64,000 nucleotides of DNA from Mesorhizobium mediterraneum (lineage in GTDB: Bacteria > Pseudomonadota > Alphaproteobacteria > Rhizobiales > Rhizobiaceae). The translations under genes and the position numbers were made by a program. The notes under the pieces were generated by a model. The model was not told the DNA's origin. It searched no databases and saw nothing but the letters and a program-made list of their open reading frames with translations. This document shows positions 10,357 through 19,823 of the stretch, piece by piece. Positions within the stretch are counted from its first letter, which is position 1. Each line of letters opens with the position of its first letter. The stretch is taken from contig NZ_NPKI01000011.1 of NCBI RefSeq assembly GCF_002284565.1, positions 248,001 through 312,000 of the forward strand, given 5' to 3'.

Positions 10357-10469
10357 CGTCGGATTGTCCTGAAATCCGGACAGCATGTCCATACAATTCC
10401 GGCTAATCGACGGGCGAGAACGGACCTATGTCTCTTGGTGAGCCACCTGAGCCACAAAGGAGATCGACG

Positions 10470-10949
10470 ATGGATGCCAAAGTTACAGCAGCCGAACCGT
10501 TCGTTCGCGAACCGGCGACCGGATCGACGCTCAACGTTCTGGGCATCACCCATATCTACAAAGCCACCGGCGCTGAGACTGCGGGGTCCTTCTCGCTCTG
10601 GGAGTCCGTGGTTCCGCCGGGCGCGGGAACGCCACCGCACACCCATGCCCGTGAGGATGAAGCCTTCTACGTGCTGAGTGGCGAACTCGTCATCGAATTC
10701 GAGGGCGAACCGGCACCTCACCGCGTTGCGCCCGGCTGCTGTTTCTTCGGCCCGCGCGGCCGGCGCCATGCCATCCGCAATGTCGGCGACAAGCCGGCTC
10801 GCGTGCTCGTCCTTTGCGCGCCGAGTTGCGGCCTTGATCAGATGTTTGGCGAATTGGACGTCGCGACCGCCGCCGACATGCCGGAAATGGCAAAGCTCAT
10901 GGCCATCGCCGCCAAATACGGCGTCACCATCGAGCCGCCGGCTGCCTGA
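10470..10949 (+). CDS. Single-domain cupin (quercetin-dioxygenase-like)
   Basis: 159 residues from ATG at 10470, preceded by AAAGGAGATCGACG, a good ribosome site. Cupin motif 1 is PPHTHAREDEAFYVLSG, giving His, His and Glu metal ligands, and motif 2 includes PRGRRHAIRN with the fourth His. The small cytoplasmic fold resembles quercetin 2,3-dioxygenase-like cupins, but these also include isomerases and simple binding proteins, so the reaction is open. Divergent from the LysR regulator that likely controls it. A convergent ABC ATPase gene ends 30 bases downstream. Confidence 0.88.
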   Translation: MDAKVTAAEPFVREPATGSTLNVLGITHIYKATGAETAGSFSLWESVVPPGAGTPPHTHAREDEAFYVLSGELVIEFEGEPAPHRVAPGCCFFGPRGRRHAIRNVGDKPARVLVLCAPSCGLDQMFGELDVATAADMPEMAKLMAIAAKYGVTIEPPAA

Positions 10950-10978
10950 GATCTCGTTCCAGACCGCCAGCGCGCCCG

Positions 10979-12055
10979 TCAGGCGGGAAACAGAAATGCG
11001 GCGGCGGGATCGAAAAAAATCTGTCTGCTCGAGGCGATGCCTTCATGTGCTTGCGCCATGTCGGATGTCGGCCTGACGTCGATCTCCTGGCCGGCGGCCG
11101 TGCGCGCGATGACTCGCCGCCGCTCGCCGAAGAAGGCGGTGTCGATGAATTCGACCGCAAGCCCGGCAGTGGCCGGGCCGGGCCTCAGCCGAAACGCTTC
11201 CGGCCGCACCATCAGCCGGGTCTTCTGGCCATGGCTGAAGTCCTGATCGATCCTGACGCCGGAGACGACCGAGCCATCGGCCAGGCGGATCGTGGCGGAG
11301 CCGTTGACGGTTTCAAGATGCTCAGCCGGCAGGAAATTGGAATTTCCGATGAAGCTGGCCACGAATTCGCTCGCAGGTCTCAGATAGAGGTCCTCACCGG
11401 TGCCGATCTGCTCGATGCGCCCGTCCCGAAACAGGGCGATGCGATCCGAAAGATGCAGCGCCTCGTCCTGATCGTGGGTGACGTAAAGGATCGTTACGCC
11501 GGTTTCGCGATGGATGCGCCGTATCTCGGCCTGGATTTCCTCGCGCAGCTTTTTGTCGAGCGCCGAAAGCGGCTCGTCCATCAGAAGGATCGGCGGATCG
11601 TAGGCCAGCGCCCGGGCAAGCGCCACGCGCTGCTGCTGTCCGCCGGAAAGCGCGCCAGGATATCGGCCGCCGAAACTCTCGAGCCGGACCAGCGACAGCA
11701 TCTCGGCGACTTTTCGGTTCACCTCGGCGTCCGGCCGGCGGCGCACGCGCAACGGAAAGGCAACGTTCTCGGCGACGGTGAGATGCTGGAACAGCGTGTA
11801 GCGCTGGAACACCATGCCGATATTGCGCTTGTGCGACGGCACCGACAGCAGCGACCTGCCTTCGAGAAGAACCTCGCCGGATGTCGGCTGCTGAAAGCCG
11901 GCGACCGCGTAGAGCGTCGTCGATTTGCCGGAGCCGGAAGGGCCGAGGAAGGTCAGGAATTCGCCCTTAGGTATATCGATCGTGACATCGTGCACCGCGA
12001 CGAAGCTGCCGAATGTCTTGCGCAGGTAGCGAATGGAGAGAAACGGTTCGGTCAT
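10979..12055 (-). CDS. Polyamine/iron-type ABC transporter ATPase (PotA-like)
   Basis: 358 residues from ATG at 12055. Walker A GPSGSGKST, Q-loop FQRYTLFQHLT, signature LSGGQQQRVALARAL, Walker B LLMDEPLSAL and switch His in YVTHDQDEAL are all present, followed by a TOBE-type regulatory domain from about residue 240. It drives the two-permease importer encoded just upstream, and overlaps the second permease gene by 4 bases. Last gene of a long minus-strand operon beginning at 19761. Confidence 0.94.
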   Translation of the reverse strand: MTEPFLSIRYLRKTFGSFVAVHDVTIDIPKGEFLTFLGPSGSGKSTTLYAVAGFQQPTSGEVLLEGRSLLSVPSHKRNIGMVFQRYTLFQHLTVAENVAFPLRVRRRPDAEVNRKVAEMLSLVRLESFGGRYPGALSGGQQQRVALARALAYDPPILLMDEPLSALDKKLREEIQAEIRRIHRETGVTILYVTHDQDEALHLSDRIALFRDGRIEQIGTGEDLYLRPASEFVASFIGNSNFLPAEHLETVNGSATIRLADGSVVSGVRIDQDFSHGQKTRLMVRPEAFRLRPGPATAGLAVEFIDTAFFGERRRVIARTAAGQEIDVRPTSDMAQAHEGIASSRQIFFDPAAAFLFPA

Positions 12056-12852
12056 TTCGACAGTTTCCGCCGAATGAGTGCGGTTACGATCATCAGGCTC
12101 AAGGTCAGAAGTACCAGAAGGCTGGAGGCGGCGGCGATGACCGGGCTGAGATCCTGGCGCAGGCTGCCCCAGATCTTGACCGGCAAGGTCTGCAAGGTGG
12201 GGCTGGCCATGAAGATCGCGACCACCACCTCGTCCCACGAGGCGAGGAAGGCAAAGATCGCCGCCGAAAAAATCCCGATCTTGATCGCCGGCAAGGTGAC
12301 CCGGAGTTTTGCCTCGAATGGGCTTGCGCCGCAGACGATCGCCGCATCCTCGATGGATTTGTCAAAACCTTCGAGTGCCGCGGTGATGGGAATGATGGCG
12401 AAGGGGAGTGCCAGGACTGTGTGTGCGATGACGAAGCCTGCCGTGGTGCCGCCGAGCCCGATCCGCAGGAAGAATGCATAGATGGCGATGGCGAAGACCA
12501 CGACCGGCAGCACCATTGGCGTCAGCAGCAGGCCGCGAAGCGTGTTGCGCCCGCGAAACTGTCCCCTGACCAGGGCGAAAGAAGCCAGGAGCCCGATGAC
12601 GACGGCAAGAATCGCGACCATGGTGGCAATGCGCGCGCTGGTCAGCGCTGCTTCGAGCCAAGCCGGATCGGCGAACAGCTCCGCATACCATTTCAGCGTC
12701 CAGCCGGGCGGCGGAAAAGCCAGCCACCGCGACGATCCGAACGACAAAAGCACGATGAAGACCACCGGCAGCAGCAGAAACGCGGCAACCAGGCCGGTGA
12801 AACCCAGAAGTGCTGCGCGCAGCCAGCCCAGCCGGTCGTAGTCGAGCAGCAT
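12052..12852 (-). CDS. ABC transporter permease (PotC-like)
   Basis: 266 residues, about six membrane spans. The cytoplasmic EAA loop is DAAIVCGASPFEAKLRVTLP, which contacts the ATPase. The family moves polyamines, opines or similar cations across the inner membrane. It follows the other permease gene by 1 base and overlaps the ATPase gene by 4, so the three are one translational unit. Confidence 0.94.
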   Translation of the reverse strand: MLLDYDRLGWLRAALLGFTGLVAAFLLLPVVFIVLLSFGSSRWLAFPPPGWTLKWYAELFADPAWLEAALTSARIATMVAILAVVIGLLASFALVRGQFRGRNTLRGLLLTPMVLPVVVFAIAIYAFFLRIGLGGTTAGFVIAHTVLALPFAIIPITAALEGFDKSIEDAAIVCGASPFEAKLRVTLPAIKIGIFSAAIFAFLASWDEVVVAIFMASPTLQTLPVKIWGSLRQDLSPVIAAASSLLVLLTLSLMIVTALIRRKLSK

Positions 12853-12853
12853 C

Positions 12854-13714
12854 TCAGATGCCTCCTGTCATGCGCTTGGCGCCGACGAGGCGCAGTTGCA
12901 GCGCGTAGAGGGCCATGGTCACCAAAAGCAGGATGAAAGCCGCCGCGCTTCCGAGCCCCCAGTTGAGCAAGGACTGGATCATCTGGGCGATCATTGCGGC
13001 GAGCATCATGTTGGAGGTGCCGCCGAGCAGCGTCGGCGTCACGAAATAGCCGAGCGACATGACGAAAACCATCAGGCCGCCTGCAGCGATTCCGGGAAGC
13101 GACAATGGCAGCAGGATGCGGCGGAAGGCGTTGAAGGGGCTCGCACCGCACAGGGCGGCGGCGCGCAGCGTCATCGGATCAATGGCGCGCAGGGTTCCGA
13201 CCAGTGGCAGTATCATGAAGGGCAGCATGATGTAGACCATGCCGATGGTGACGCCGGTCAGGTTGTTGATCAGCGGCAGCGGCTCGCTGATCAGGCCAAT
13301 ATCCATCAGCGTCCGGTTGATGACGCCGGTGCGTTGAAGCAGCACCATCCAGGCATAGGTGCGGGTGAGCAGATTGGTCCACATCGACAGGATGATGATG
13401 CCGAAGACGATCGAGCCGAGGGCAGGCGGCATGATCGCCAGCATCCAGGCGACCGGAAACGCCACGATCACGGTGACGGCGGTGACGACGGTGGCGACCA
13501 GAAAGGTGTTGAAGAAGACCCGCGCATAAGTGCCGTCGCCAAACAGGATGGCGTAGTTCTGCAGGCCCGGTACGGGCTCGGTCACGCTGCGCAACAGCAA
13601 CGCGACGACCGGCACCACGAAGAACAGGGTGATGAGGGTCAGCGCCGGCAAGGCGCCGCCGACGCCGTCTGGCCTTCGGAGGATTGGCTGTCGATGAAGC
13701 AAATTGCCCGACAT
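12854..13714 (-). CDS. ABC transporter permease (PotB-like)
   Basis: 286 residues with about six membrane spans and EAA loop RAAALCGASPFNAFRRILLP. It pairs with the PotC-like permease encoded downstream. It lies 69 bases from the end of the binding-protein gene, a gap filled by a strong hairpin. Confidence 0.94.
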   Translation of the reverse strand: MSGNLLHRQPILRRPDGVGGALPALTLITLFFVVPVVALLLRSVTEPVPGLQNYAILFGDGTYARVFFNTFLVATVVTAVTVIVAFPVAWMLAIMPPALGSIVFGIIILSMWTNLLTRTYAWMVLLQRTGVINRTLMDIGLISEPLPLINNLTGVTIGMVYIMLPFMILPLVGTLRAIDPMTLRAAALCGASPFNAFRRILLPLSLPGIAAGGLMVFVMSLGYFVTPTLLGGTSNMMLAAMIAQMIQSLLNWGLGSAAAFILLLVTMALYALQLRLVGAKRMTGGI

Positions 13715-13735
13715 GGCGATGATCCCGGCAGCTCA

Positions 13736-13761
13736 GGCGGGACGCCTAGCGGCGCCCCGCC
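13736..13761 (-). other. Strong hairpin between binding-protein and permease genes
   Basis: An 11-bp stem (GGCGGGACGCC / GGCGCCCCGCC, one G.T pair) with a 4-base loop, directly after the solute-binding-protein gene. No T-tract follows on the minus strand. This position is typical of RNA elements that protect the 3' end of the binding-protein message or reduce expression of downstream permease genes. Confidence 0.65.
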
Positions 13762-13783
13762 GGTTCATGGGTGAGGGCGGCGG

Positions 13784-14788
13784 CTATTTGGCCTGCCAGG
13801 CGTACCAACGCTCCGCGATCGCGTCGCGGTTTTCAGCCCAGTAGTTCATGTCGAGGTTGATCTGCCCGTCGACATAGGCGTCCGGCAACGACTTGACGAC
13901 GTCGGCCGGCATTTCGGCCTTGGCTGCCGTGTTGATCGGCGCGTAGCCGCTTGCTTCAGCAAACATTGCCTGGCTTTTCGCGCTTGTCGCTGTGGCCAGG
14001 AATTTCATCGCGCTAGCCTTGTTCTTCGAGCCCTTGGGGATGACGAGCACGTCGGCGGCAGTCATGTTCTGTTTCCAGGATGCCCCTACATCGGCGCCGT
14101 CCTGCTGGAGGGCGAAGACACGCCCGTTCCAGAGTTGCCCGAAGGCTGCCTCACCGGAGGCGATCAGCTGTTGCGACTGCGCGCCGCTGTCCCACCAGAC
14201 GATTTCCGACTTGATCGTATCGAGTTTCTTGAACGCCCGGTCGAGGTCGAGCGGATAGAGCTTGTCTGCCGGCACGCCGTCGGCCAGCAATGCGATCTCG
14301 ATGACGCCTGGCGCCGACCATTTATAGAACGTGCGCTTGCCGGGAAATTTCGTCAGGTCGAACATGTCGGCCCAGCTGGTTGGCTCGCCCGACACCGCCC
14401 CTTTGTTCCAGGCAAGAACGAAGGAATAGTAGAAGCTGCCGACCGCATGCTCGGTGGTGAAGCGAGGATCGAGATCGGCTTTCGGCACGACATTGAAATC
14501 GATCGGCTCCAGCAGGCCATCCTTAGCCGCCTTGATGGCGAAATCCATTTCGACATCGACGACATCCCAGGCGACGCTGCCGCCTTCCACCATGGCCTTC
14601 AGCTTGCCGTAGTCCGTCGGGCCGTCCTGCAGGACCTTGATGCCGGAATTGGCTTCGAACGGAGCAGCCCAGGATTTGGTCTGCGCCTCCTGGGTGGTTC
14701 CGCCCCAGCTGGTGAACACCATTTCATCGGCCCGTGCGGCGGTGGTTGCCAAGAGTCCGGCCAAAATGCCGGTCAAAATCAGTTTCAT
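13784..14788 (-). CDS. Polyamine-type ABC solute-binding protein (PotD-like)
   Basis: 334 residues from ATG at 14788, preceded by GAGGAGAATGAC. A Sec signal peptide covers MKLILTGILAGLLATTAARA with cleavage near ARA-DE. The mature start EMVFTSWGGTTQEAQTKSW and the later DVVDVEMDF are typical of spermidine/putrescine-type periplasmic binding proteins of the PotD group. Substrate is likely a small amine or amino-acid derivative handled by the oxidative enzymes in the same operon. Confidence 0.93.
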   Translation of the reverse strand: MKLILTGILAGLLATTAARADEMVFTSWGGTTQEAQTKSWAAPFEANSGIKVLQDGPTDYGKLKAMVEGGSVAWDVVDVEMDFAIKAAKDGLLEPIDFNVVPKADLDPRFTTEHAVGSFYYSFVLAWNKGAVSGEPTSWADMFDLTKFPGKRTFYKWSAPGVIEIALLADGVPADKLYPLDLDRAFKKLDTIKSEIVWWDSGAQSQQLIASGEAAFGQLWNGRVFALQQDGADVGASWKQNMTAADVLVIPKGSKNKASAMKFLATATSAKSQAMFAEASGYAPINTAAKAEMPADVVKSLPDAYVDGQINLDMNYWAENRDAIAERWYAWQAK

Positions 14789-14856
14789 GTCATTCTCCTC
14801 TGTTGGTTGTTTTTGGTTTCTTGTTGTTATGAAATTGCGCGATCGCGGCGCTGCCC

Positions 14857-16332
14857 TCATCGCATGACGAACGGATCCGGGATCGGCTCGTCGGATATCC
14901 GTATCCAGACGGATTTCGAGCGCGTGTAATCGCGGATGGCGTCGAGCCCGCCCTCACGGCCGAGCCCTGACTGACCGTATCCGCCGAACGGCACGAGCGG
15001 CGAAACGGCGCGGTATGTGTTGACCCAGACGACACCGGCATGGATGTCGCGCGCCATGCGGTGCGCCTTGGCGAGATTGGTGGTGAACACGCCCGAGGCC
15101 AGGCCGAACGGCGTATCGTTGGCAAGCGCCAGGGCTTCGGCTTCCGTGTCGAAGGTGAGAACGCTGAGCACCGGACCGAACAATTCCTCCCGCACGCAGG
15201 GCAGCGCTGTATCCTCGGTGTCGATCATGGTCGGTGCGTAGTAGAAGCCGCGCGGATGCTCGTCGGGCCGTTTTCCGCCGGTGATCAACGTCCCACCACT
15301 GGCGAGGCTCTCGGCAACGATCCTCTCGATCCATTCCCGCTGACGTAGTGTTGCCAGTGGTCCCATTTCGGTGGCCGGATCCTGCGGATCACCGATTTTG
15401 ATGGCCTCGGCCTTGTGCTTCAGCCTGTCGAGGAACTCGGCCTTTATCGAACGCTCGACCAGCAGCCGCGAGCCGGCGACACAGCTTTGTCCAGACGCCG
15501 CGAAAATCCCGGCCACGACCGCGTTTGCCGCACTGTCCAGGTCTGCGTCGGCGAAAACGACAACCGGGCTTTTCCCGCCCAGCTCCAGCGTCGTGTAGGC
15601 GAGATTTTCCGCCGTGTTGCGGATAATCGCGCGAGCGGTCGAAGGTCCGCCGGTGAAGGCGACGCGTGAAACCAGCGGATGACTTGTCAGGCGCTGGCCG
15701 CAATCGTGCCCGAACCCGGCCAGTATGTTGACGCTTCCGGCGGGAAATCCGGCCTCGTGAACGAGTTCGGCGAAGGCCAGCAACGGCGCTGGGCCGTCTT
15801 CCGAGGCTTTCAAGACGACCGTGCAGCCGGCCGCCAGTGCCGGACCGAGCTTGACGGCCGAAAGGAAGAGCTGCGAATTCCACGGCACGACGGCAGCGAC
15901 GACGCCGATCGGCTCGCGCCTGATGGTGACGTCCATATCGGCCTTGTCGATAGGCAGATGCGAGCCTTCATGCTTGTCGGCAAGCCCGCCATAGTAGCGG
16001 TAATAGTCGCCGACATAGGCGATCTGGGCGCGGGTCTCGCGGATGATCTTGCCGGTGTCGCGCGTTTCCAGTTCAGCCAGGCGGCCGGCATTGGCGACGA
16101 CCAGGTCGCCGAGGCGCACCAGCAGCTTGCCTCGCGCCGTCGCCGTCAGCGATGCCCACGCGGCGGAGTGCAAAGTCCGGTGCGCCGCTTCGACGGCGCG
16201 GTCGACATCGGCTTCGGTTGCAGCGGGCATCGTCGCCCAGGGCGCTCCGGTGGACGGATCGATGCTTTCGAAGGTGGCCGTCGGCGTATCGAACGCTCCA
16301 TCTATGAAGTTGCTGAATGCCACGAGGGTCAT
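14857..16332 (-). CDS. NAD(P)-dependent aldehyde dehydrogenase
   Basis: 491 residues from ATG at 16332. Conserved blocks are present: PWNSQLFLSAVKLGPALAAG near the Rossmann fold, catalytic Glu in LELGGKSP, catalytic Cys in SGQSCVAGSR, and EELFGPVLSV toward the C-terminus. It oxidises an aldehyde to a carboxylate in the cytoplasm. It overlaps the luciferase-like monooxygenase gene by 4 bases and probably takes the aldehyde released by that enzyme. In-frame extension upstream of 16332 reads through the monooxygenase gene and is not used. Confidence 0.94.
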   Translation of the reverse strand: MTLVAFSNFIDGAFDTPTATFESIDPSTGAPWATMPAATEADVDRAVEAAHRTLHSAAWASLTATARGKLLVRLGDLVVANAGRLAELETRDTGKIIRETRAQIAYVGDYYRYYGGLADKHEGSHLPIDKADMDVTIRREPIGVVAAVVPWNSQLFLSAVKLGPALAAGCTVVLKASEDGPAPLLAFAELVHEAGFPAGSVNILAGFGHDCGQRLTSHPLVSRVAFTGGPSTARAIIRNTAENLAYTTLELGGKSPVVVFADADLDSAANAVVAGIFAASGQSCVAGSRLLVERSIKAEFLDRLKHKAEAIKIGDPQDPATEMGPLATLRQREWIERIVAESLASGGTLITGGKRPDEHPRGFYYAPTMIDTEDTALPCVREELFGPVLSVLTFDTEAEALALANDTPFGLASGVFTTNLAKAHRMARDIHAGVVWVNTYRAVSPLVPFGGYGQSGLGREGGLDAIRDYTRSKSVWIRISDEPIPDPFVMR

Positions 16333-17381
16333 TGCGGCCTCCCATGCCCGAACGCCGGCATCACCTTGTCGACAAACAGCTGCAGCGACTTCTTCTTGCG
16401 TTCGTGCGGTAGGCCGCTGTCGATCCAGATCGAATATTGGTCGTAGCCGAGCGCCTCGTATGCCTTCAGCCGGGCGATCACCTCTTCGGCTTCGCCGATA
16501 ACCAGGTTCTGTCGCATTTTGTCGGGCGCGTATTGCGGCATGGCCGCGATCTCGTCGCCGGTGAGCGCTTCCAATATGCCTTGGCGAACAGGCTTCTTGT
16601 TCTGGAACCACGCCCCGAACTGGCAGTAGAACAGCGACAGGTCCTTCGTCAGCTGCTCTGCATCGGCGGCGTCTTCGGCAACGAATGTGTGCATCAGCAG
16701 CATGATCTCGGGGCGGGCGATGTCCGGATGCGCCGCGCACGCCGCGTTGAAGCGCTCCATCAGGCTGGTTACCTCATCATCGCCCGAGGCGAGCGGCGTC
16801 ACCTGGACGTTGCAGCCGTTGGACACGGCGAAGTCGTGCGAGTTCGGATCGCGCGCCGCCACCCAGATCGGCGGGTGCGGTTTTTGCACCGGCTTGGGCG
16901 ACGAGGTGGTCGAGGGAAAAGACCAGAACTCCCCGGACATCTCGAAGTCGCCCTCCCAGAGGCCCTTGATAGCGGGGATGATCTCGCGCATGCGCTGGCC
17001 CGCGCCCCAGGCATCGAGCCCCGGGAACAGGCGCTGGTATTCGTAGCTGTAGGCGCCGCGCGCGATGCCGATGTCGAGCCGGCCAGCCGTGACGACATCG
17101 GTCATTGCTGCCTCGCCGGCGAGCTTGATCGGATGCCAGAACGGCGCGATGACCGTTCCTGTGCCGAGCCGGATGCGCTTCGTCCTGGCGCCGAGATAGG
17201 CGATGTTGATGAACGGGTTTGGCGAGATGGTGAACTCCATGCCGTGGTGCTCGCCGATCCAGGCCGTCTCGAAGCCTGCCGCCTCGGCCATCAGGACCAG
17301 TTCCTCAAGCTCGTCGATGAGCTCGGCATGCGGCTTTGCCGGGTCCGAGCGTTCCATATGGACGAAGAGCGAGAACTTCAT
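16329..17381 (-). CDS. Luciferase-like (LLM) flavin-dependent monooxygenase
   Basis: 350 residues of the bacterial-luciferase TIM-barrel fold. Typical blocks: AGFETAWIGEHHGMEF near residue 40, RIRLGTGTVIAPFWHP, and DIGIARGAYSYEYQRL. These enzymes use FMNH2 delivered by a separate flavin reductase to insert one oxygen atom into or cleave a C-N, C-S or C-H bond. The likely reductase partner is the flavin-reductase domain of the fusion protein encoded 6 bases upstream. Substrate not predictable from sequence. Confidence 0.92.
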   Translation of the reverse strand: MKFSLFVHMERSDPAKPHAELIDELEELVLMAEAAGFETAWIGEHHGMEFTISPNPFINIAYLGARTKRIRLGTGTVIAPFWHPIKLAGEAAMTDVVTAGRLDIGIARGAYSYEYQRLFPGLDAWGAGQRMREIIPAIKGLWEGDFEMSGEFWSFPSTTSSPKPVQKPHPPIWVAARDPNSHDFAVSNGCNVQVTPLASGDDEVTSLMERFNAACAAHPDIARPEIMLLMHTFVAEDAADAEQLTKDLSLFYCQFGAWFQNKKPVRQGILEALTGDEIAAMPQYAPDKMRQNLVIGEAEEVIARLKAYEALGYDQYSIWIDSGLPHERKKKSLQLFVDKVMPAFGHGRPQ

Positions 17382-17387
17382 ATCTGT

Positions 17388-19181
17388 TCACCCCGAAGTG
17401 TTCATGGATACCGGCTTGGCGAGCGGACGGACTTCACCTTCGACCTCGTTGCCGACATAGACTCCAAACGCATCCTCCCGACATTCGCGAACGTAGCGGG
17501 CGAGCATCGAGCGCGCAGCAGCGTCGGCGATGTTCAGTCCGGCAATCCTGTCGATGTCGACGAGCCGAACCTGGCCATCGCTGGAGTGGGGCGCGTCCAC
17601 CGTGCCGCGGTAATAGACATGCGTTCGCGATGGGTTTGCGGCGTCGTCCCAGACTGCAAACAGGAATCCGAGATGAGCCTCGATGGCTTTCGCAGCCAGC
17701 CGTCCCCTGAGGCTTCGCGTGTCGGCGGGCGTCCCGAGTCCTCGGCCCGCCGGCAGTTCGAAAAAGCCGTCGGCATTTTCGAAAAACAGCACGCGGCCTT
17801 CGTCTTCGAGGATAGCGCCGACCTCCATGTCCGGAGGCGCGGCCGCCAGAGCTTCCTGGCTGAGACCAGGCGAGACATACGCCCCACGGCAATAGCCGAG
17901 GGGCTGCGATGAATTGTGGGAGAATTCGCGAACGCGGCCGATGAGGATCGAATGGTCGCCGGCGTCGACCAACTGCTCCATGTCACAGTCAAACGTCGCC
18001 ACCGATCCAGCGAGCAGCGGGCTGCCGGTCGGGCCGAAGCGCCACTCGACAGCCGAGAACTTGTCCTGCGATTTCGAAGCGAAGACGCCGGACGCGGCTC
18101 TCTGTTCCTCCGAGAGCACATTGATGGCAAAGCACTTCGAGGTCGAAAACACCGGATGACCCAGCGCTTTCTTGGCGATGCAGACCAGCACAAGCGGCGG
18201 ATCGAGCGAAACGGATGTAAACGAATTGGCGGTGAAGCCTCGAGGCTCTCCTTCCGGCCCGATCGCGGTGACGATGGTAACGCCGGTCAGGAAGGAACCG
18301 AGCGCCCGCCTGAATTCGCCCGCGTCGAAGGCTGTGTCCATCGCCGGTCGCGCCGGTGTGCTTGCGCCGTCGTTGCTCTCGAGAAAATCGACAATGCGCC
18401 GTGTGACCGTGTCAGGCGAGGCTACGGCCATCATATGTCTTTCGCCCTCCAGAACGGCGCAGCGACCGCACGGCGCGAGGCGGGCCATCGCCGCCGACAT
18501 CGCAGGCGAGGAATTCCTGTCCTGCGAGCCGGTCATGAACAGAGTCGGCATCGCTAGACCGGAAAGACGATCGCCATGCGCCGCATCCGCATGGGCGAAA
18601 AGTCGATACGTGCGCGCATAGCCTTCCGGGTTGACGCTCTGCAGTGCCGCGCGCGTTGTCCTCGCCGCCTCGGCCAGGCTGTCGGGGACGGGGTTGCCGA
18701 ACCAGCGCGCGATCGTTGCGTCCGTCCCTGACGGGTTTTCCGCGCCATTCAATTCGGCGGCGCGCTCGCGCACTGCCTGCGCAAGGTCCGCCGGGCGGCG
18801 AAAGACCGCGTTGAGCGACACCATGCGGCGGACCCGTTCTGGTGCGTTGAGAGCGATTTCCTGCCCGACCAGCGCCCCCATTGAATGGCCAACGATCGAG
18901 ACGGCATCCAGGCCAAGGTGATCAAGAAGCCGGATTGCCTGTCCTGCATAGTCGGCAAGGCTGGCGTCCTCGGGCGGTAGCGGCGACCGGCCATGCCCCA
19001 GCATGTCGATCGCGATCACATCCCATCTGTCCCGCATCAGCTCGATCTGGGGCCCCCAGATCGCCGCGTTCATGCCGACGCCGTGGATGAGGAGGACGGG
19101 CGCGCCGGATCCGGCCCGGATGAAGCCGGTGCCGTCAGGCGCCGTTTCGCGATGCCAGGCAGGCTCCGTCAGCTCAGCCAT
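17388..19181 (-). CDS. Alpha/beta hydrolase - flavin reductase fusion with C-terminal extra domain
   Basis: One uninterrupted frame of 597 residues from ATG at 19181. Residues 25-270 are an alpha/beta hydrolase: oxyanion HGVG at 33-36, nucleophile in GHSMG (Ser100), acid near Asp221 and His249 in GERHMM. Residues 283-440 are an FMN/NADH flavin reductase: FRRALGSFLTGVTIVTAIG and GFTANSFTSVSLDPPLVLVC. Residues 450-580 form a further domain (GRVLFFENADGFFELPAG) that looks like a degenerate Nudix fold. It overlaps the DUF1185-type gene by 8 bases and precedes the monooxygenase gene by 6. The fusion would supply FMNH2 to the monooxygenase and hydrolyse its product; both roles are inferred. Confidence 0.9.
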   Translation of the reverse strand: MAELTEPAWHRETAPDGTGFIRAGSGAPVLLIHGVGMNAAIWGPQIELMRDRWDVIAIDMLGHGRSPLPPEDASLADYAGQAIRLLDHLGLDAVSIVGHSMGALVGQEIALNAPERVRRMVSLNAVFRRPADLAQAVRERAAELNGAENPSGTDATIARWFGNPVPDSLAEAARTTRAALQSVNPEGYARTYRLFAHADAAHGDRLSGLAMPTLFMTGSQDRNSSPAMSAAMARLAPCGRCAVLEGERHMMAVASPDTVTRRIVDFLESNDGASTPARPAMDTAFDAGEFRRALGSFLTGVTIVTAIGPEGEPRGFTANSFTSVSLDPPLVLVCIAKKALGHPVFSTSKCFAINVLSEEQRAASGVFASKSQDKFSAVEWRFGPTGSPLLAGSVATFDCDMEQLVDAGDHSILIGRVREFSHNSSQPLGYCRGAYVSPGLSQEALAAAPPDMEVGAILEDEGRVLFFENADGFFELPAGRGLGTPADTRSLRGRLAAKAIEAHLGFLFAVWDDAANPSRTHVYYRGTVDAPHSSDGQVRLVDIDRIAGLNIADAAARSMLARYVRECREDAFGVYVGNEVEGEVRPLAKPVSMNTSG

Positions 19182-19761
19182 GCAGGTCGCCGACCTCCTT
19201 GAGATCCTGGTAGCGGTCGCCGATGCGATGATGCGGTCGTCCGCCGATCGAGGCGCCAAGCGCTACCACCAGCTCGTCCGGCGCCGGCGCGTCGCCGATC
19301 TGGAAATGCACAGTCAGGTAGTGCGAACGTCGGCCTTCATCGTACTTGTCCATGAGTGGGATCATGATCGGCGTGTTCGGCCCGCCACGCAGGTTGGTGA
19401 AGGCGAGATAGGTCTTGGCGCCGACGGCACGCCGATAGTGGTTGCCGAAATGCAGCGTGTGGATGAGCGCGGAGGCATGCTCGATCTCGCCTGATGTACC
19501 GCAGATTGCGGCCTTGCCGTAGCCTTCGATCGCTTCGCCCGATCCCGCAACTGCGAGAATTTCATGGGTCAGCATCTCCCCCAAAACCGGCGCATAGGCG
19601 CGGATCTCGGGAGAAAGGTCCTCGGTGAAACCGCGCCCGGCCCAGGGATTGTCGAGCACTGCCGCCACGCCGATCAGTCGCAGCGGCCGGGGGGCCACCT
19701 TGCCGCCTTCAATCAGCGTGTTCTCGACATAGGTGACGATCTTTCGGATGGCCGGCTTCAT
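19174..19761 (-). CDS. Amino-acid-synthesis-family protein (DUF1185/PF06684 type)
   Basis: 195 residues from ATG at 19761, with GAGGA four bases upstream. It opens MKPAIRKIVTYVENTLIEGG and has GKAAICGTSGEIEHASALIH, which I recognise from the small amino-acid-synthesis family (DUF1185). Members have no settled reaction but cluster with flavin reductases and luciferase-like monooxygenases in catabolic operons. It is the first gene of the long minus-strand operon, 62 bases from a perfect GntR-type palindrome. Confidence 0.85.
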   Translation of the reverse strand: MKPAIRKIVTYVENTLIEGGKVAPRPLRLIGVAAVLDNPWAGRGFTEDLSPEIRAYAPVLGEMLTHEILAVAGSGEAIEGYGKAAICGTSGEIEHASALIHTLHFGNHYRRAVGAKTYLAFTNLRGGPNTPIMIPLMDKYDEGRRSHYLTVHFQIGDAPAPDELVVALGASIGGRPHHRIGDRYQDLKEVGDLHG

Positions 19762-19823
19762 CGAATCCTCGGTGGTCGTTCGGCCGAGGCATCCGGAAAA
19801 GCTCCCTTCCGCCCCGGTCATCT

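Noticed and set aside
11045..12481. Plus-strand open frame of 478 codons
   Set aside because: Antisense to the PotA-like ATPase and PotC-like permease genes, which have full motifs.
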